A stretch of DNA of 64,000 nt from Ustulina deusta (Eukaryota > Ascomycota > Sordariomycetes > Xylariales > Xylariaceae), in assembly GCA_023159155.1 (NCBI GenBank), contig JAJNNX010000015.1, positions 186,001 through 250,000 of the forward strand. The letters run 5' to 3'. Below are positions 23,620 to 34,900 of the stretch, piece after piece; within the stretch, counting starts at the first letter, position 1, and each line of letters starts with the position of its first letter. Position numbers and translations under genes: made by a program. The notes beneath the pieces are model-generated. The model worked only from the letters and a program-made list of their open reading frames with translations, made no database searches and had not been told where the DNA came from.

Positions 23620-25975
23620 CACGTTATCCATGCTCTCTGAAAGTAACAGATCAAATGTCGTCGGTCTGAGTTACGCAATTTTTCATGCATCATCTCCTCA
23701 GCGTGATGAAACTCCGCTCTTGTGCGAAAAGTTAACCAGAGACAGACAAGGTGTGATCATTTAAAACTTCGGCTCAAACGGGATAGCCGACGAGAATTCA
23801 GCGGCATCACCAAGCATCTCAAGTAGTTTGAATAGCCGCTGGGGTAATTATGATGGGAAAGGTGACCAAATCGGCCCTATGCTTGACCGCCAATGCCAAT
23901 CTCGTCACGGTTCATTAGCACAACTCTGCCGTGATAGGGAAAAGACGGAATATTACTAAATAACGAGCTTCTTTTAGATCACCGTTCTGCAGACACACGT
24001 AATAATGATTGATAAGGGAAGATCCCATTCTCAATGCCGTGGACATGTACCAGGCGTGCGCAACCCAGAAAGATAAGGACTCCGGTACTGAAGTGGACAT
24101 TGTGAGTACGCTCAGTTATATGGGGTACTCAGCTTGCCCTTATACTCGGAGATAGGCTATACCTCCACTTCCTAGCATAAATACTGAGAATTTAAATTGG
24201 GGAACTAGATAATTATAGCACAATATAATTCAATGCAACGCAAATAACTGAGAAAAGAGTGGAATCGTGATGATCCTTTTCTGAGCCATCTTTCCATACT
24301 TTTTTGACGTTGAACACACTTTTTCAATTGTATAATTAGCCACAAAGTGGCTACACCTTCTTTTTCAGCTACCTTAAGTTTCACTCCACTTCAGTACTCT
24401 CGGTCTCGGACCTCTACTTTGAAACGTTCAAATCTGTGACAGAGTGTGAGAGCTAAGCGATAGCTCACGAACCATTTGCCCTTTCGTTATTTTTGCTTTC
24501 CCTCTCAATATATTAAATAATAAATACGAGCAATGAAAGAAGCTACGGGTTGAGTGTATACCTTCTAACGCCTCTCCTATTTCTCTCCTCCTCCTTTGAT
24601 TTTTATTTCTACAATTTATTTCCTCTTTTTCTCTTTTTACCACTGTTATCTCTCCTGCCCCTATTACTTACTCCGCTACTAGACTCCCACTTTTTGAGTA
24701 CACTAAATACCTAGTACCCTATGCGTATGTTATATAATTCGGAATAGATAGTTCATACGATTAGGTACAAGATGAATAAAAGCAAAGTTTGAATAAGGAA
24801 ATAATCTAGTATAAATGGTAAGCAATTGTAATCTAAGACATACGTATCAGAACCTGGAATAGCTCTGTTCGTAATTAAGAACCCTTCTATGAAAACACCG
24901 GATATAACAAGGGCACACACGACTGGGGCTCGGAGAATCATACCACTCTGTTTGCGAATAATCTTCTCTGGTCCCAAATTTCCGTATGGCTTCGTTCAAG
25001 CCTTCGGCAATAAGACGGGAATACTATATCTATTCACAATTACCTAGTTATCGGTCCTCGGCCCTTAGCGAGACCCGCGACTGTCTCAACTACTCAGTGA
25101 GAGAGGGCTGAATAGCCAATTATTGAAGACCGAGACCTTCGTTCCACAGCATATGTCGCGTATAACCTCCGACCGGCGCATGACTTTCGCGTGGACCTTC
25201 CAGACCGCGTAGGCCTTCCATGCAGCAGCAGAAATAAACGATGCATCAGCAAAGGTAACAACTGCAAAGCTGACAACTGCAGAAGTCGGGGCTGAAGTGA
25301 GCCTCAAGCATAGAGATACCGGCATTAGGCAAACCACTTTTTCGAAGCTACCATCTCAACCCACCGCCAAATGGGCTTCCCAGCGCTGAAGAAATCAACT
25401 GTGGTTCATTCAGGATACTACAGGGCCTCTGTTTCTCAATAAACAGACTCTATCGAAAAAAAAAAGTACGTGCCACTGCGCTACAGAGCTAGGAGCCTTG
25501 GGGAAATTACTAGAGCGGATTGGTTCGTTGGTTGGTGTATTAACACTGCTCGGTCGAGCCCCTATGGGGTTGTTGTTCCTGGCGTGATTTTTTTTTTGTT
25601 GATGCATATTTTTTTGATGTCGTTATATAATTTGTAACTAGTACCAGAAGGGAATGTCACCGATGGGTCACTGTTGATTAGTAAGATTGATAAAAGCAGT
25701 ATGTCTTGCGGTTGGCGGCATATCTCCACTTCTACCTAGCACACAATCTCATTGGACCACGGCATAGTATTGGAAAAACTGGTGTCTTGGAATCCATCGG
25801 TCTCTTCCAGAGATAATTATTCTCGATACGAGGTCACTGACTGCAGCTGCCTGCGTCGTATGCAATCAACCTAGCCCTTTTCAACACTAAACCTCAATAA
25901 TCCGTAGTGTAAAAAATAAAAAATAAAACCATTCCCATCTCCAGAGCCCGATACTCAATACTTTCATCGCATGTC
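23620..25975. other. AT-rich spacer with MITE copy C
   Basis: It holds MITE copy C (24088-24394) and long AT-rich low-complexity DNA. At 25474-25497 on the minus strand there is a short tRNA-like 5' half (see findings). Open frames are short with no domains. Confidence 0.45.
24088..24394 (-). mobile_element. TA-flanked MITE, copy C (inverted)
   Basis: This is a 307-bp element, best-preserved ends of the family: left CTGAAGTGGACATTGTG, right TCACTCCACTTCAG, flanked by TA at 24086-24087 and 24395-24396. Read on the minus strand it has the same order of blocks as copies A and B: GCCACTTTGTGGC, CTAGTTCCCCAAT, ATGCTAGGAAGTGGAGGTAT. Non-coding. Confidence 0.75.
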
Positions 25976-26990
25976 TCAATCCAACCCAAGCCGCCACCTC
26001 AGGAACTCCTTGAAGCCCTTGTTGATAGACGCGGAAAACGCCATGAAAACAAACATGTTCGAAGTCTCGGGCCGGGGCAATTCGCAAAAATCCGGCACGA
26101 CCTCCAACTCGCGGAGCTTGTTCAAGCGCACGAGATCCCCGACCCAATCAAGTGTATCGTGGCGAATATCGACGAGGAGCGCCACATCAGTTCTGGAGAG
26201 TTCACGGGGGAGAGGGCGGTTCACTTCTCCGTTCACCTCCCAAGGATCCGAGAGATGTCCGGCCTGGACGACGAGGCGCAGGTGCTCCAGGGACGCATTT
26301 TCGCTGAGATACTCGCACACTATTGAAGATCATACGTTAGACGTCATACGTTGAAAGTCGCCACGTCACATCTCGACACCAGCCCAGCACGAACTTGGCA
26401 ACAAGAGAAGGGCGCGGGGAATAGGGAAGACGCTTACTAGTCTGCCACTCGCACCGATCACTCCAACTGTCAAAAAGCCAAGGGCTCCTCTTATAAATCG
26501 AGATCCGCTTCACCAGCTTACGCGTCTGAGGTGTGAGGTCCGAGAGGAAAGGCTTCGGGGCCTCGACATCAGGTCCGAAATCAAACTCGTGCTTCGCGTA
26601 CACCAAATGCGCCGTCTCGGCCCACACGGCGTGGTTCACGCGCATCAGCGCCGTGCAGAAGTACGCTCCCTTATTCTGTAGACTATAGGTTGTTTCTATG
26701 CGGCGGCGGCGAAACGACCTTTCCAGAACCTCGTATCGCGTGCGCGACGGGGATTGGGATGGCTTGGATGGATTGCATTCATAGCATTTTTGACACTGGA
26801 ACGTGGTAGGTTCCCTTCTGTTTCGAATCGATATTATTTTCGGCTTCGCTTTGTTCGTCTTGCTGTTTGTGCCCGATTCTGGGTTTACATCGTTGTGGTC
26901 GGTCTTGGCATCCGTCTCCCCGGCGTCGAAGAGATACTCGTAGATCATCAGACGCACCTCGGCGGGTATACGCATCAACGGCGACTCCAT
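25976..26990 (-). CDS. F-box-like / 2EXR-type protein
   Basis: Two exons, 26990..26438 and 26319..25976, with a 118-nt intron, encode 298 aa. The N-terminus LMRIPAEVRLMIYEYLF is the short F-box-like motif common in fungal proteins of the DUF7730/2EXR kind. Next come a Lys-rich insert with CQKCYEC, then ALMRVNHAVWAETAHLVYAKHEFDF, then SLEHLRLVVQAG and a C-terminal Leu-rich segment. These proteins are thought to act as substrate-binding or adaptor proteins and are hugely expanded in fungi; no target is known. The start at 26990 is favoured over a Met 12 residues upstream because the F-box motif begins a few residues after it. Confidence 0.7.
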
Positions 26991-29448
26991 GGTGGTCAGC
27001 GTATGCGTATATTCGCAACTCTTCACTATTGTCTTCCTATTTTATCTCAAGATGAAGCTACAGCCAAAGGCTAGAGTCGTAACAGTCAAGACTGCAACGG
27101 GAACGAGTGAAAGAAGAGGGGATGCAACTAAACTTATGCTCGCTCTGATGCTCGTTTAATTACGGAAGGAAAAGGGGTATCAACGCCGGCGCCCTCCCTG
27201 ATTCTTATATGGGTAGCTACCTGCACTGGACAGCTACCTAGGTACCTATATCATAGCTACGGTACTCCGAAACATGTCGCCTAATCCACGAGCTCCAAGC
27301 TAGGTCCCATTCACAACTCCGTGGACTCCGGGAAAAACTCGAGCAAGAGCTCAAAATAACTCCGGAATTTTATCGCCTCGATAGGGAAGGGTAAAATAAA
27401 AAACCCCACTATCGCATTATTGTGGACTCATGGAACATGCGATTGGCAGGCCATCTTCCATAAGCAATGAAAAAAACAGAGTTGGGGGAAAATAAAAAAC
27501 CCGAGGGCCTGCCCTTGCAATTTCACACAGAAGAAGCGACCCAGCAGGCCCCGGTCACCTCCACTGAGACCGAAGACGCGAACCAAACACGACATACCGC
27601 CGCCGCAACGACATCAGAACCCACCTCGAAAACGGCACCAATGAACACGACACTCCTAATCTAACCAAACCGACATCAAAGCGAGCCGCATCCCGAGAAA
27701 AACCGACCTGTCCCAACTCCCTTAAAACGCGACTTAACCAACATTAAATCAAGCATTCCAGGTCGGCGCTAGCCGACGGTGGGTTCTGCGAGCGTTGCAT
27801 TCCGGGCAGCCGCCATGCCATGCAGGTGTAGGTAGGTCTCTGACGCTCCGGGACTGGCTGCCCTTGCTTTCCGTGATGAGAGAGATGGCTTGATGTCGGC
27901 GGGATCCATCTAGTGTACACACGTATGGTGTATACGTACAGGACCGCGGCGACATCGTCGCATCTGTTCTGGGTTCAATGGGTACACGTAACCGGGAGAA
28001 TCGAACGATGTGGTCAAGCGCGACGGGATTTCTCGCCGTGGATCATGGCGGGATGTAACAGCTGCCTAGATAAGAGTGCCCTGGTTTGCCTCGATATCCA
28101 GGCACTGCATCCGGGTTCTACGCATGTTGGTGTGCAGAGCGGTTCCAGATGGCTTCGCTGGCGAGTCCAGTTTATTATATATTGCGTCAGTGCGCAGAGA
28201 TTAGATTAATGTACCGGTAGTGTGTATTCGACTAATCTAGTGTATTCTAGTGCCCTCGAAACGGGCTAGCTAGGCGTTAGCCAGCCAGCTAGAAACGCTA
28301 GCCTGGGAGACCTTCGGGAACCCTTTTCAACAAGCGCCGTGCCGTAGAATACACACTAGTTCTCCTACTTCACTTCCGTAGACAATAGTTTCCTGCCGTT
28401 CCAGGCCGGTCCTGTTCATTCCCGGCTTCAGCATGGAACACTCGGTGTGTTCAATAACACTAGGGAGACAGCCAGACATGAGCCAGCCTGGTGCAACCCC
28501 CTAAGTCAGACTAGGTCGGTGGGACGCGGCGTGTAGCAAGATAAGTAATTCTAATAGAATGCCTTTTTATAGACTATCATAATCTACTGACTTCCGGCGT
28601 TTCCCGGTATTGTATGATCTGTCCAGATCCCGCGCCTTCTAGTGCAGAGCTGAAATGTCGGTGTGAGTGGTCGCTGCTATTCGAGTTTCAAGAAACCAGG
28701 AGTATTAGAACCTAGGTAGATTTACAGGGTAGGCAGGTTCTTAATGAACAGGATTCCCAGGCGCGTCTTGGACATCAAGGAAGCGAAAAACCTTAGGTGG
28801 GCGACGGCTACTAATAATAAAACAAGATGTAGGGTACTTCCTCATCCTCCCGAAACAACTAGGCATCATATCATAACCCAGCCACTCGGGATGAGAAAAT
28901 AGGGCAAAAATAACCAGCACTAAATGACTAGGTGTTGGTATCGGGCTGCGAGAGACTTTCACATGCAAGAGACTAGGGCAATCGGTCGATTACGATATGG
29001 AAAATTTGCAGGGCCAACTGGATGTTTGGGCAGCTATGTTGGCTAACAAGGCTCCATCCATACACAGGATTGGGACTTGGGGCCGACTACATCCAGGCAT
29101 AGTGTAGTGTAGATCAACCCCCAGCTTGTAGATTGGTATTGGGAAGTAAAAGACCGTATTCCCATCCCAGGGATTCGCTAGCTGTCACGACCAGACTCTC
29201 CCTCCCTCTTCACACATTCCCTCGTTTCTTTTCTTTTCAGCTGCAGGTACCTACACTACTTTGCAACCCGAAATCTTTAGGCTATCGAAATTTCGGCTAC
29301 TCTCCCGGTTGATTGGATTAGACGACGGCGAATGACAAGCAGGCTTTGCGCCGTCGCTGACCACATGGATAAACCATGCCGTACATGTCCAATATGAGGC
29401 GCAAGAATGAGCCGATAAGGCGTCTTACCCGCGCAGTATCAATTCGTT
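26991..29448. other. Intergenic stretch between F-box-like and PrpF-like genes
   Basis: No gene is supported. It contains a CTACCTAGGTACCTAT motif at about 27234-27250, a candidate 137-bp TA-flanked element at 28220-28356, and the 3' flank of the PrpF-like gene. Short frames have no domain match. Confidence 0.4.
28220..28356. mobile_element. Candidate small MITE, 137 bp
   Basis: The left end GTGTGTATTCGAC and right end GTAGAATACACAC are imperfect inverted repeats (12 of 13) and are each flanked by TA. The interior is GC-richer and non-coding, with GCTAG-rich palindromic stretches. Its ends differ from the A/B/C family. Confidence 0.4.
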
Positions 29449-30657
29449 TTATTTCCAGAACACTCTGCCCTCCATTAATCTCCTCGCGGTTCGGAGCACC
29501 GTAGCCGACTCTAGCTCCCCGGCATCTGAGAACGCCCCGTCGACGCCCAGGATGCCGCTAGCATGATGTATGAGGGTGGGAGACTTATCGCTATCGCCCT
29601 TCCCTACGCATTCAAAGACGGTAGTGCCCTCGAGCTTCGCGGCCGCCGCTATCGCCAATGCTACCGTGACCGGAATGGCCCTATGCGGCTGCCCAACAGA
29701 GATCGCGCGCACCTCGATATTGGAGCGCGATGGGTCGACTGGTGGAGCGACGATAGCGATCTTGGGTACGCTCCCTGGTGTCTGATCCTCCGTGGGCGCG
29801 AGACCCATTTTCACTGCTGCCATCTGGCGAATCGACTCCAACGTGGACTTCAACGTGGGATGGTCGTCAATCTGCTGAGGCGTCAGGTCGCACGAAATGC
29901 CGAGCTGCGAGGCCGAGACGAAGACACATGGATTCGCCACGTCGATGCATGTGACAGTCGTTTCACCAAGCCTATCCGTGGTGGAGCCTGTAGGCAGTAA
30001 CTTTCCTGTTCGCGAGCCAGCTGGCCTCATAAATTGTAGTCGTATAGGCGAAGCCAATCCGGCAACCCCGTCGATGGCGAAGTCCCCGCCGGCCGCAGCT
30101 TCGCCGTCGACAACGGCGAAGCTTGAATGGATAATCTTGTCGGTGTTCGTATTATGGATTCGCACCGTCACCTCGTCCTCGTTCCTCTCCACCCCTTTCA
30201 CTGACGCGATGCCGGTGTCAATCGCGAAGGGCCCGACCGCTGCAAGCATATTGCCGCAGTTGCTCGAGTAGTCCACTTGCGAATTATTGATGCCTAGCGA
30301 CACGAACGTGTAGTCGACGTCGGCTCCGGGGTGGGAGGATGGCCCTACCACACAGACCTTGGAGAGAGAAGAGATCCCTCCCCCCAGGCCGTCGAGCTGT
30401 CGTAGATAGGGATCCGGCGAGCCAATGCAACCTAAGAAGATGGAGTCCCATTGCGATGGATCTGAAGGAAGATCTTCGCGACGCACCATTATCCCCCGAG
30501 AGGTGCCTCCCCGGTAGTATGATGCGGGTATAGAGTGTTGCCGCTTCAACGCCGATCTTTGCGCCTGCATTGTCGTGCTGAAGGGTCTCGTCCACGTCCA
30601 CCGTGGCGACGAAGTCAAGGCTTGGCGCGCTGCCCGACAGTGCGCTATTCGCTCCAT
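29449..30657 (-). CDS. PrpF-like isomerase, probably mitochondrial
   Basis: A single exon of 402 aa. The N-terminus (MERIAHCRAARQALTSS, then WTRPFSTTM) is basic, Ser/Thr-rich and free of acidic residues after the first few, as in mitochondrial presequences. The body is PrpF/AcnD-accessory family (DAP-epimerase-like fold): YYRGGTSRGIMVRREDLP, LDGLGGGISSLSKV, YSSNCGNMLAAVG in the first lobe and HRAIPVTVALAIAAAA in the second. Bacterial PrpF isomerises 2-methylaconitate in propionate catabolism; fungal members probably act on similar tricarboxylates, but the substrate is not shown. A Met 17 codons further upstream is in frame; the 30657 start gives the better presequence. No methylcitrate-cycle neighbours are present. 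Confidence 0.8.
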   Translation of the reverse strand: MERIAHCRAARQALTSSPRWTWTRPFSTTMQAQRSALKRQHSIPASYYRGGTSRGIMVRREDLPSDPSQWDSIFLGCIGSPDPYLRQLDGLGGGISSLSKVCVVGPSSHPGADVDYTFVSLGINNSQVDYSSNCGNMLAAVGPFAIDTGIASVKGVERNEDEVTVRIHNTNTDKIIHSSFAVVDGEAAAGGDFAIDGVAGLASPIRLQFMRPAGSRTGKLLPTGSTTDRLGETTVTCIDVANPCVFVSASQLGISCDLTPQQIDDHPTLKSTLESIRQMAAVKMGLAPTEDQTPGSVPKIAIVAPPVDPSRSNIEVRAISVGQPHRAIPVTVALAIAAAAKLEGTTVFECVGKGDSDKSPTLIHHASGILGVDGAFSDAGELESATVLRTARRLMEGRVFWK

Positions 30658-31937
30658 TTCGATTTCAATTGACGCTGTCTCGACCCGAGATTTGGTCGAA
30701 ACCCACAAGTAGAGCTATGAATAAAGCTCTGGCTCATCGCTCTCTCGGTGACCGTAGTCAATCATATGATGTAAATAGCCCATACCCCGTCTAGATAGAG
30801 TAGATTTAGAGGGATTGATCCGATGGACGTAACTAGCCTAGTTACGAAGACGCACTAGGATATTTCCGACAAGATCCAACGCCTAGCCTAGCATTTCGGA
30901 TCTATCCGATTTTCAGCTTTGCTTCTTACAGTCTCCGATGCAGCTCAGTGTGCAACTATCTAAGCACCAGGGTTAAGGGCTTGGAGAGTAGATAAGTATG
31001 TACCTACTCGATTTAGCAATGATCTTTGCCAAAGATCAGGGTCGTCTCTGGCCTTCATATGGGAATAGGGTGGGAATACTAAGCCTATATACACACCAAG
31101 TCACCTAACCCAGAACCGAACTCGGGACAGAGGCTTGGCACCGCATACATCGTGATCTCGTCAAACGCACTACGCAGTCACCAGGTGCGCAGCTGTCGAT
31201 GTTATTCAGTCCAGATTCGAAGGTCGTGTGTGCTAGAGGCGACAAGGTCCGTAGACCGTTGCTGTGCCGCTTGTTGGTAGGGATATGATGGGGTCTAGCA
31301 TCGCCGACTTGGTTTGACCAAACTCCGCGCCAACCGTCGGCTCGGAAACAAATTCGGCACAGCTTAAGTCCGCCGAACCACAAAGCTGCGAATACCCGAT
31401 CTTAATCTCTATTTTGGGGTTAAAGAAGCTATCATCTCGCAAAGCAGTAGGGCTTGTAAAGTCACCACATTCTAGTCGAAGTACTTATTATCCTTGAGGT
31501 TTATAATCTCACTGTACTAATAGCTCGCGGAATAACGTTCTGTTTCCATTACCAGATTTTTATTCGACTCTTTTCATTATAAGTATGATGGCTCCTCGGA
31601 CGAGGAGTGAAGTTCTCCAACCAATTATGGGATGTTTAGATATTGCTACGACACCACACTTGTAGTAGATCATTTAACAAGACCTTAACAGATCTACAGT
31701 TTTCACAACCATGCATACTTAGTTTAGAGAGCACGGTTATTTCTGATGTGCATACCAGTAGTACTTCAGTAGCTATTCATCTGCTCACATTTATGGCACT
31801 GGTTTCTTGTGCAATCCATGGGGCCTAGGCCCAGATCATTGTTCTCTAATAATCCACTCTCATATAAGCACGCGGCTCAATAAGTCCTCTAATAACTCTC
31901 AGATCTCATCCCACATTCGAGAGAAACTAAAATTGAA
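30658..31937. other. Spacer holding a diverged SOF1 fragment
   Basis: Apart from the SOF1-like relic at 31120-31440, no gene is visible. The right part is 3' flank of the PARP-UBC gene. Confidence 0.4.
31120..31440 (-). pseudogene. Diverged fragment of SOF1 (WD40), exon-intron-exon
   Basis: The minus strand aligns to the SOF1 gene at about 44061-44345. A gap-free stretch of ~110 bp covers the end of an intron (branch-like CTACCAACAAG, then GGCACAG) and the start of the next exon; I judge roughly three quarters identical by eye. The encoded GLRTLSPLAHTTFESGLNN parallels YDLRTSSPLARTTLKLGLNK in SOF1, and a degraded match continues to the EDHNLY region. Because intron sequence is shared, it is a genomic duplicate, not a processed copy. 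It lacks the rest of the gene and carries frame-disrupting changes, so it is a relic. Confidence 0.6.
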
Positions 31938-34900
31938 TCATGCTTCAAGGGATTCCGTGAGTTCTACTGGAGCTTCCCATCCATGATCAGCGTAGACTCG
32001 TAAAGCTGCATGCACAGCCTCCCGCATACTGTATTGATTAGTGCTATGATTTGGGCTTTCCAACCGCGCAGGCTTCGGTTCCAGATTGCAGATCGCTAGA
32101 CGAACTTGTAACAATACGCTTTCCATACTGCTTACTGGAGACCAGCCCGTATTTGTGAGGAGTTCCATACACATAGCACCCCCGGCGGTGACATGACCCC
32201 CACCACCCTTTGAGAAAGGCAAGAATCGGGGTTTGATTACCCGAACGAACGGTGGGGAATAGGGGAACCCACGCAGGAACCGAATCTCGAGGATAATGCT
32301 AGTAATGCCAGCCGTTTTCATGTCTTTGGCAAGAGGTAGACTCGGATCAAAGGAGTGCAGCTCCACAATCCACTGAAACATGTTGTCAATCTTCTCAAAG
32401 TCGATGTACCATCCAAGTTCGTGTAGAGGTGTTTCGGATTGGATCTTCTTTAGTTTAAGAAGTTCTCTCTGAATAGCCTGCTGCGCAGGTCTGGTTGCGT
32501 AGGACGGAAAAGCAAGTCGAGGCAACTGAGCAAAGTCTAAACTCCCCGGACGAAAATCTGTCTGGAATTCTTGGTTGCTTGGGGCCGGGAGGAAGTGGTT
32601 GTTCATACTAGGTTCGACCGTAGAAGAGGCAAGAAAGTTGATGTCTTCTCTGTCCTCATCATCAGTATCATCGCTCTGAGCCTTGTCCGATCCGGAAGAA
32701 GAAGGGTCACAACGCTTCCATCCCTGAGCCGAAGGAATGGCAATCTTTGGAATACATACTGCAGAACTATCGTCAGTAAAAATGGCTAATCATTGAATAA
32801 CCAGTGACCAAAGGTAACTAAGAGGTGCTCAGTAGGAAGGGAAAATACACTTTGGACTTACACCTCTTGAAAAGTGGTCCTGTTATTATGTACTTTGGAT
32901 CTTGCTCAAACCTCTCCCCCTTCTTGAGTGAAGTTGGTTCTCGACTAGCCGGCGCTATTTGAGGGTCTCTTGGAAGAACAAACAAGTACCGGCACTGAAT
33001 CCAGTGCAAAACATCAACAACATAACAGTCAGTGCTGTGCTTGAACTTGTCTGGTAAATTAACAAGTTCATTTAGGCTTATGGCGCTCTTGATCTTCAAC
33101 AAGGACTGTGGCCATATATACACCTATGTATATCGTTAGTTTGGAATTACTGGAGCAAGAGATATTTGTTGGCCTAGCATACCTCCGAGTTCGGGACCGC
33201 CGAGTTGGCTAAAGGAACACCGGCATAGTTTACACTATAGTCAAAGGATCGACTAAAGTAGACACCATCACCGAAAGCTCGACCATTCGCTATAACATTG
33301 AAGTTGAGCCCCTCTCGTATAATTGAGTGCCAATTCCCGAGTCTGCTGCCACTTTTTTTAAGATCGGTAGGGTCAGTGAATGTCTATCCGAAAAATCGAA
33401 AGCCGGGGTTTCAACAGCCAGGCGCTCGTTGCTCCGGGGGATTCTTCAACAAAAGAGAAATGATCCTTGATACTTACTGCCAAGCGAGTATTGTGCGGTG
33501 TGGATTTTCAACTTCCTTTATGGCGTCAAGGAAGAGTGCCTCCTTCTCCGGAGAACCCTGTGCGAATCTGAACTGAATCCAACCATCGACTCCCGATATC
33601 CTCTCTCGGGATCGATCAGGTCTCTCGTTTTCTACATCGCTTGAATTCACATCCGTGCCAGAAGAATTGTCAAGCTGAACTATGAAGGAGCGGTTCGACG
33701 CAACAATCCACCTTAGCAACTTCATTGCTTCCGATGGGATCCGATTCCATGTTGCCAATCGTTGAGAATGATTGGCTATCAAATACGACCTCATCTCTCT
33801 AACAGATGGCAATGCGGAAAGCAATAAACCCATTGAAAAGGCCTTCTCCTCATTGGTCTGAAGATCATCCAGAGATTGGTTACACAGAACTAGGTGCCCC
33901 GAAGTAGGGTCAATCTGGTCCCAGTCCCAACTTCTACTAGTTTCAAATGTGCTCAATCTCATGGGCACCGGGTACCGGGATGCAATGTGGAGTTGAATGG
34001 TCGAGCCACACTGCTCTTCGATGCGTGCGTAATGGAATATATCTAGTTCTTCTTTCCGGCCTGGCGCATTCCGGGCATTGCTGTTACGTGTGTGAATGAT
34101 TACCCAGTGGCCTACCATCAAAGCCGGATGATCTGCACGCTCTTTGGTTATTCTAGCTTTACTGTCAGGCCAAGATATCTCGACTTCTCGCGGATCGATC
34201 AGGGTTCCATAATCGGCGATGTGAAAATCGCAAGAGCTCTCTTTGTACCTTGGTCCTCGAACACAGGGTACTTGCAAGTTCAACCCTACCGGGAATTCAC
34301 GTAATTGTGGTTTTGGTAAACCATGTAGGCTGGCGTAACAGAAACTGATGAGTAGATCGACAACGTATTCCTGATTAACGATTTCATGATCGATGCTTGG
34401 GCCAAGACCTACATTCATGTATTGGAATAAACAAAGCGGGTTGCCGCAGACGTATGGCTTGAGTGCTTCAAAATTCCCAGTAGTTTTCTCATGGCAGATC
34501 ATACAATAGTCCGTACACTTGACCAAGTAGTGTAAGGAAAATTGCATTGCCACAAGGGGCAGAGAAGTTGGTTCCTTGCTTGATAAATGATCGTCCATTA
34601 AAATAGGGGGTAGATTTGTGTCCGTGATACTGTTTGAATTGGCGTTCAGGGTTGGGATCTCTATCCGTGCACTATCCCAGCCAGCCAACTTAAGCTGTGA
34701 CTGGATTTTCTTTGCGTCATCCCAAGAAACGTTTTTTCCTGCCGGCGATATAATTAGTAGCTCATACTTGATAGAATAGCGAGGACTCGCTAATAAACAG
34801 ACACAAATTATGCTAAACTAATACTGCTCAGGGAATGTCCTCTGCCATACTTCGCTACCAGGCATGGGCAAAGACGACTCTAGAATCACTCACTTTTTCT

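Noticed and set aside
27970..28030. Possible tRNA B-box (GTTCGATTCTCC on the minus strand)
   Set aside because: No A-box at the right spacing and no acceptor stem could be formed.
29563..30271. Plus-strand frames of 124-145 codons opposite the PrpF-like gene
   Set aside because: Shadows of the minus-strand coding sequence with no recognisable protein.
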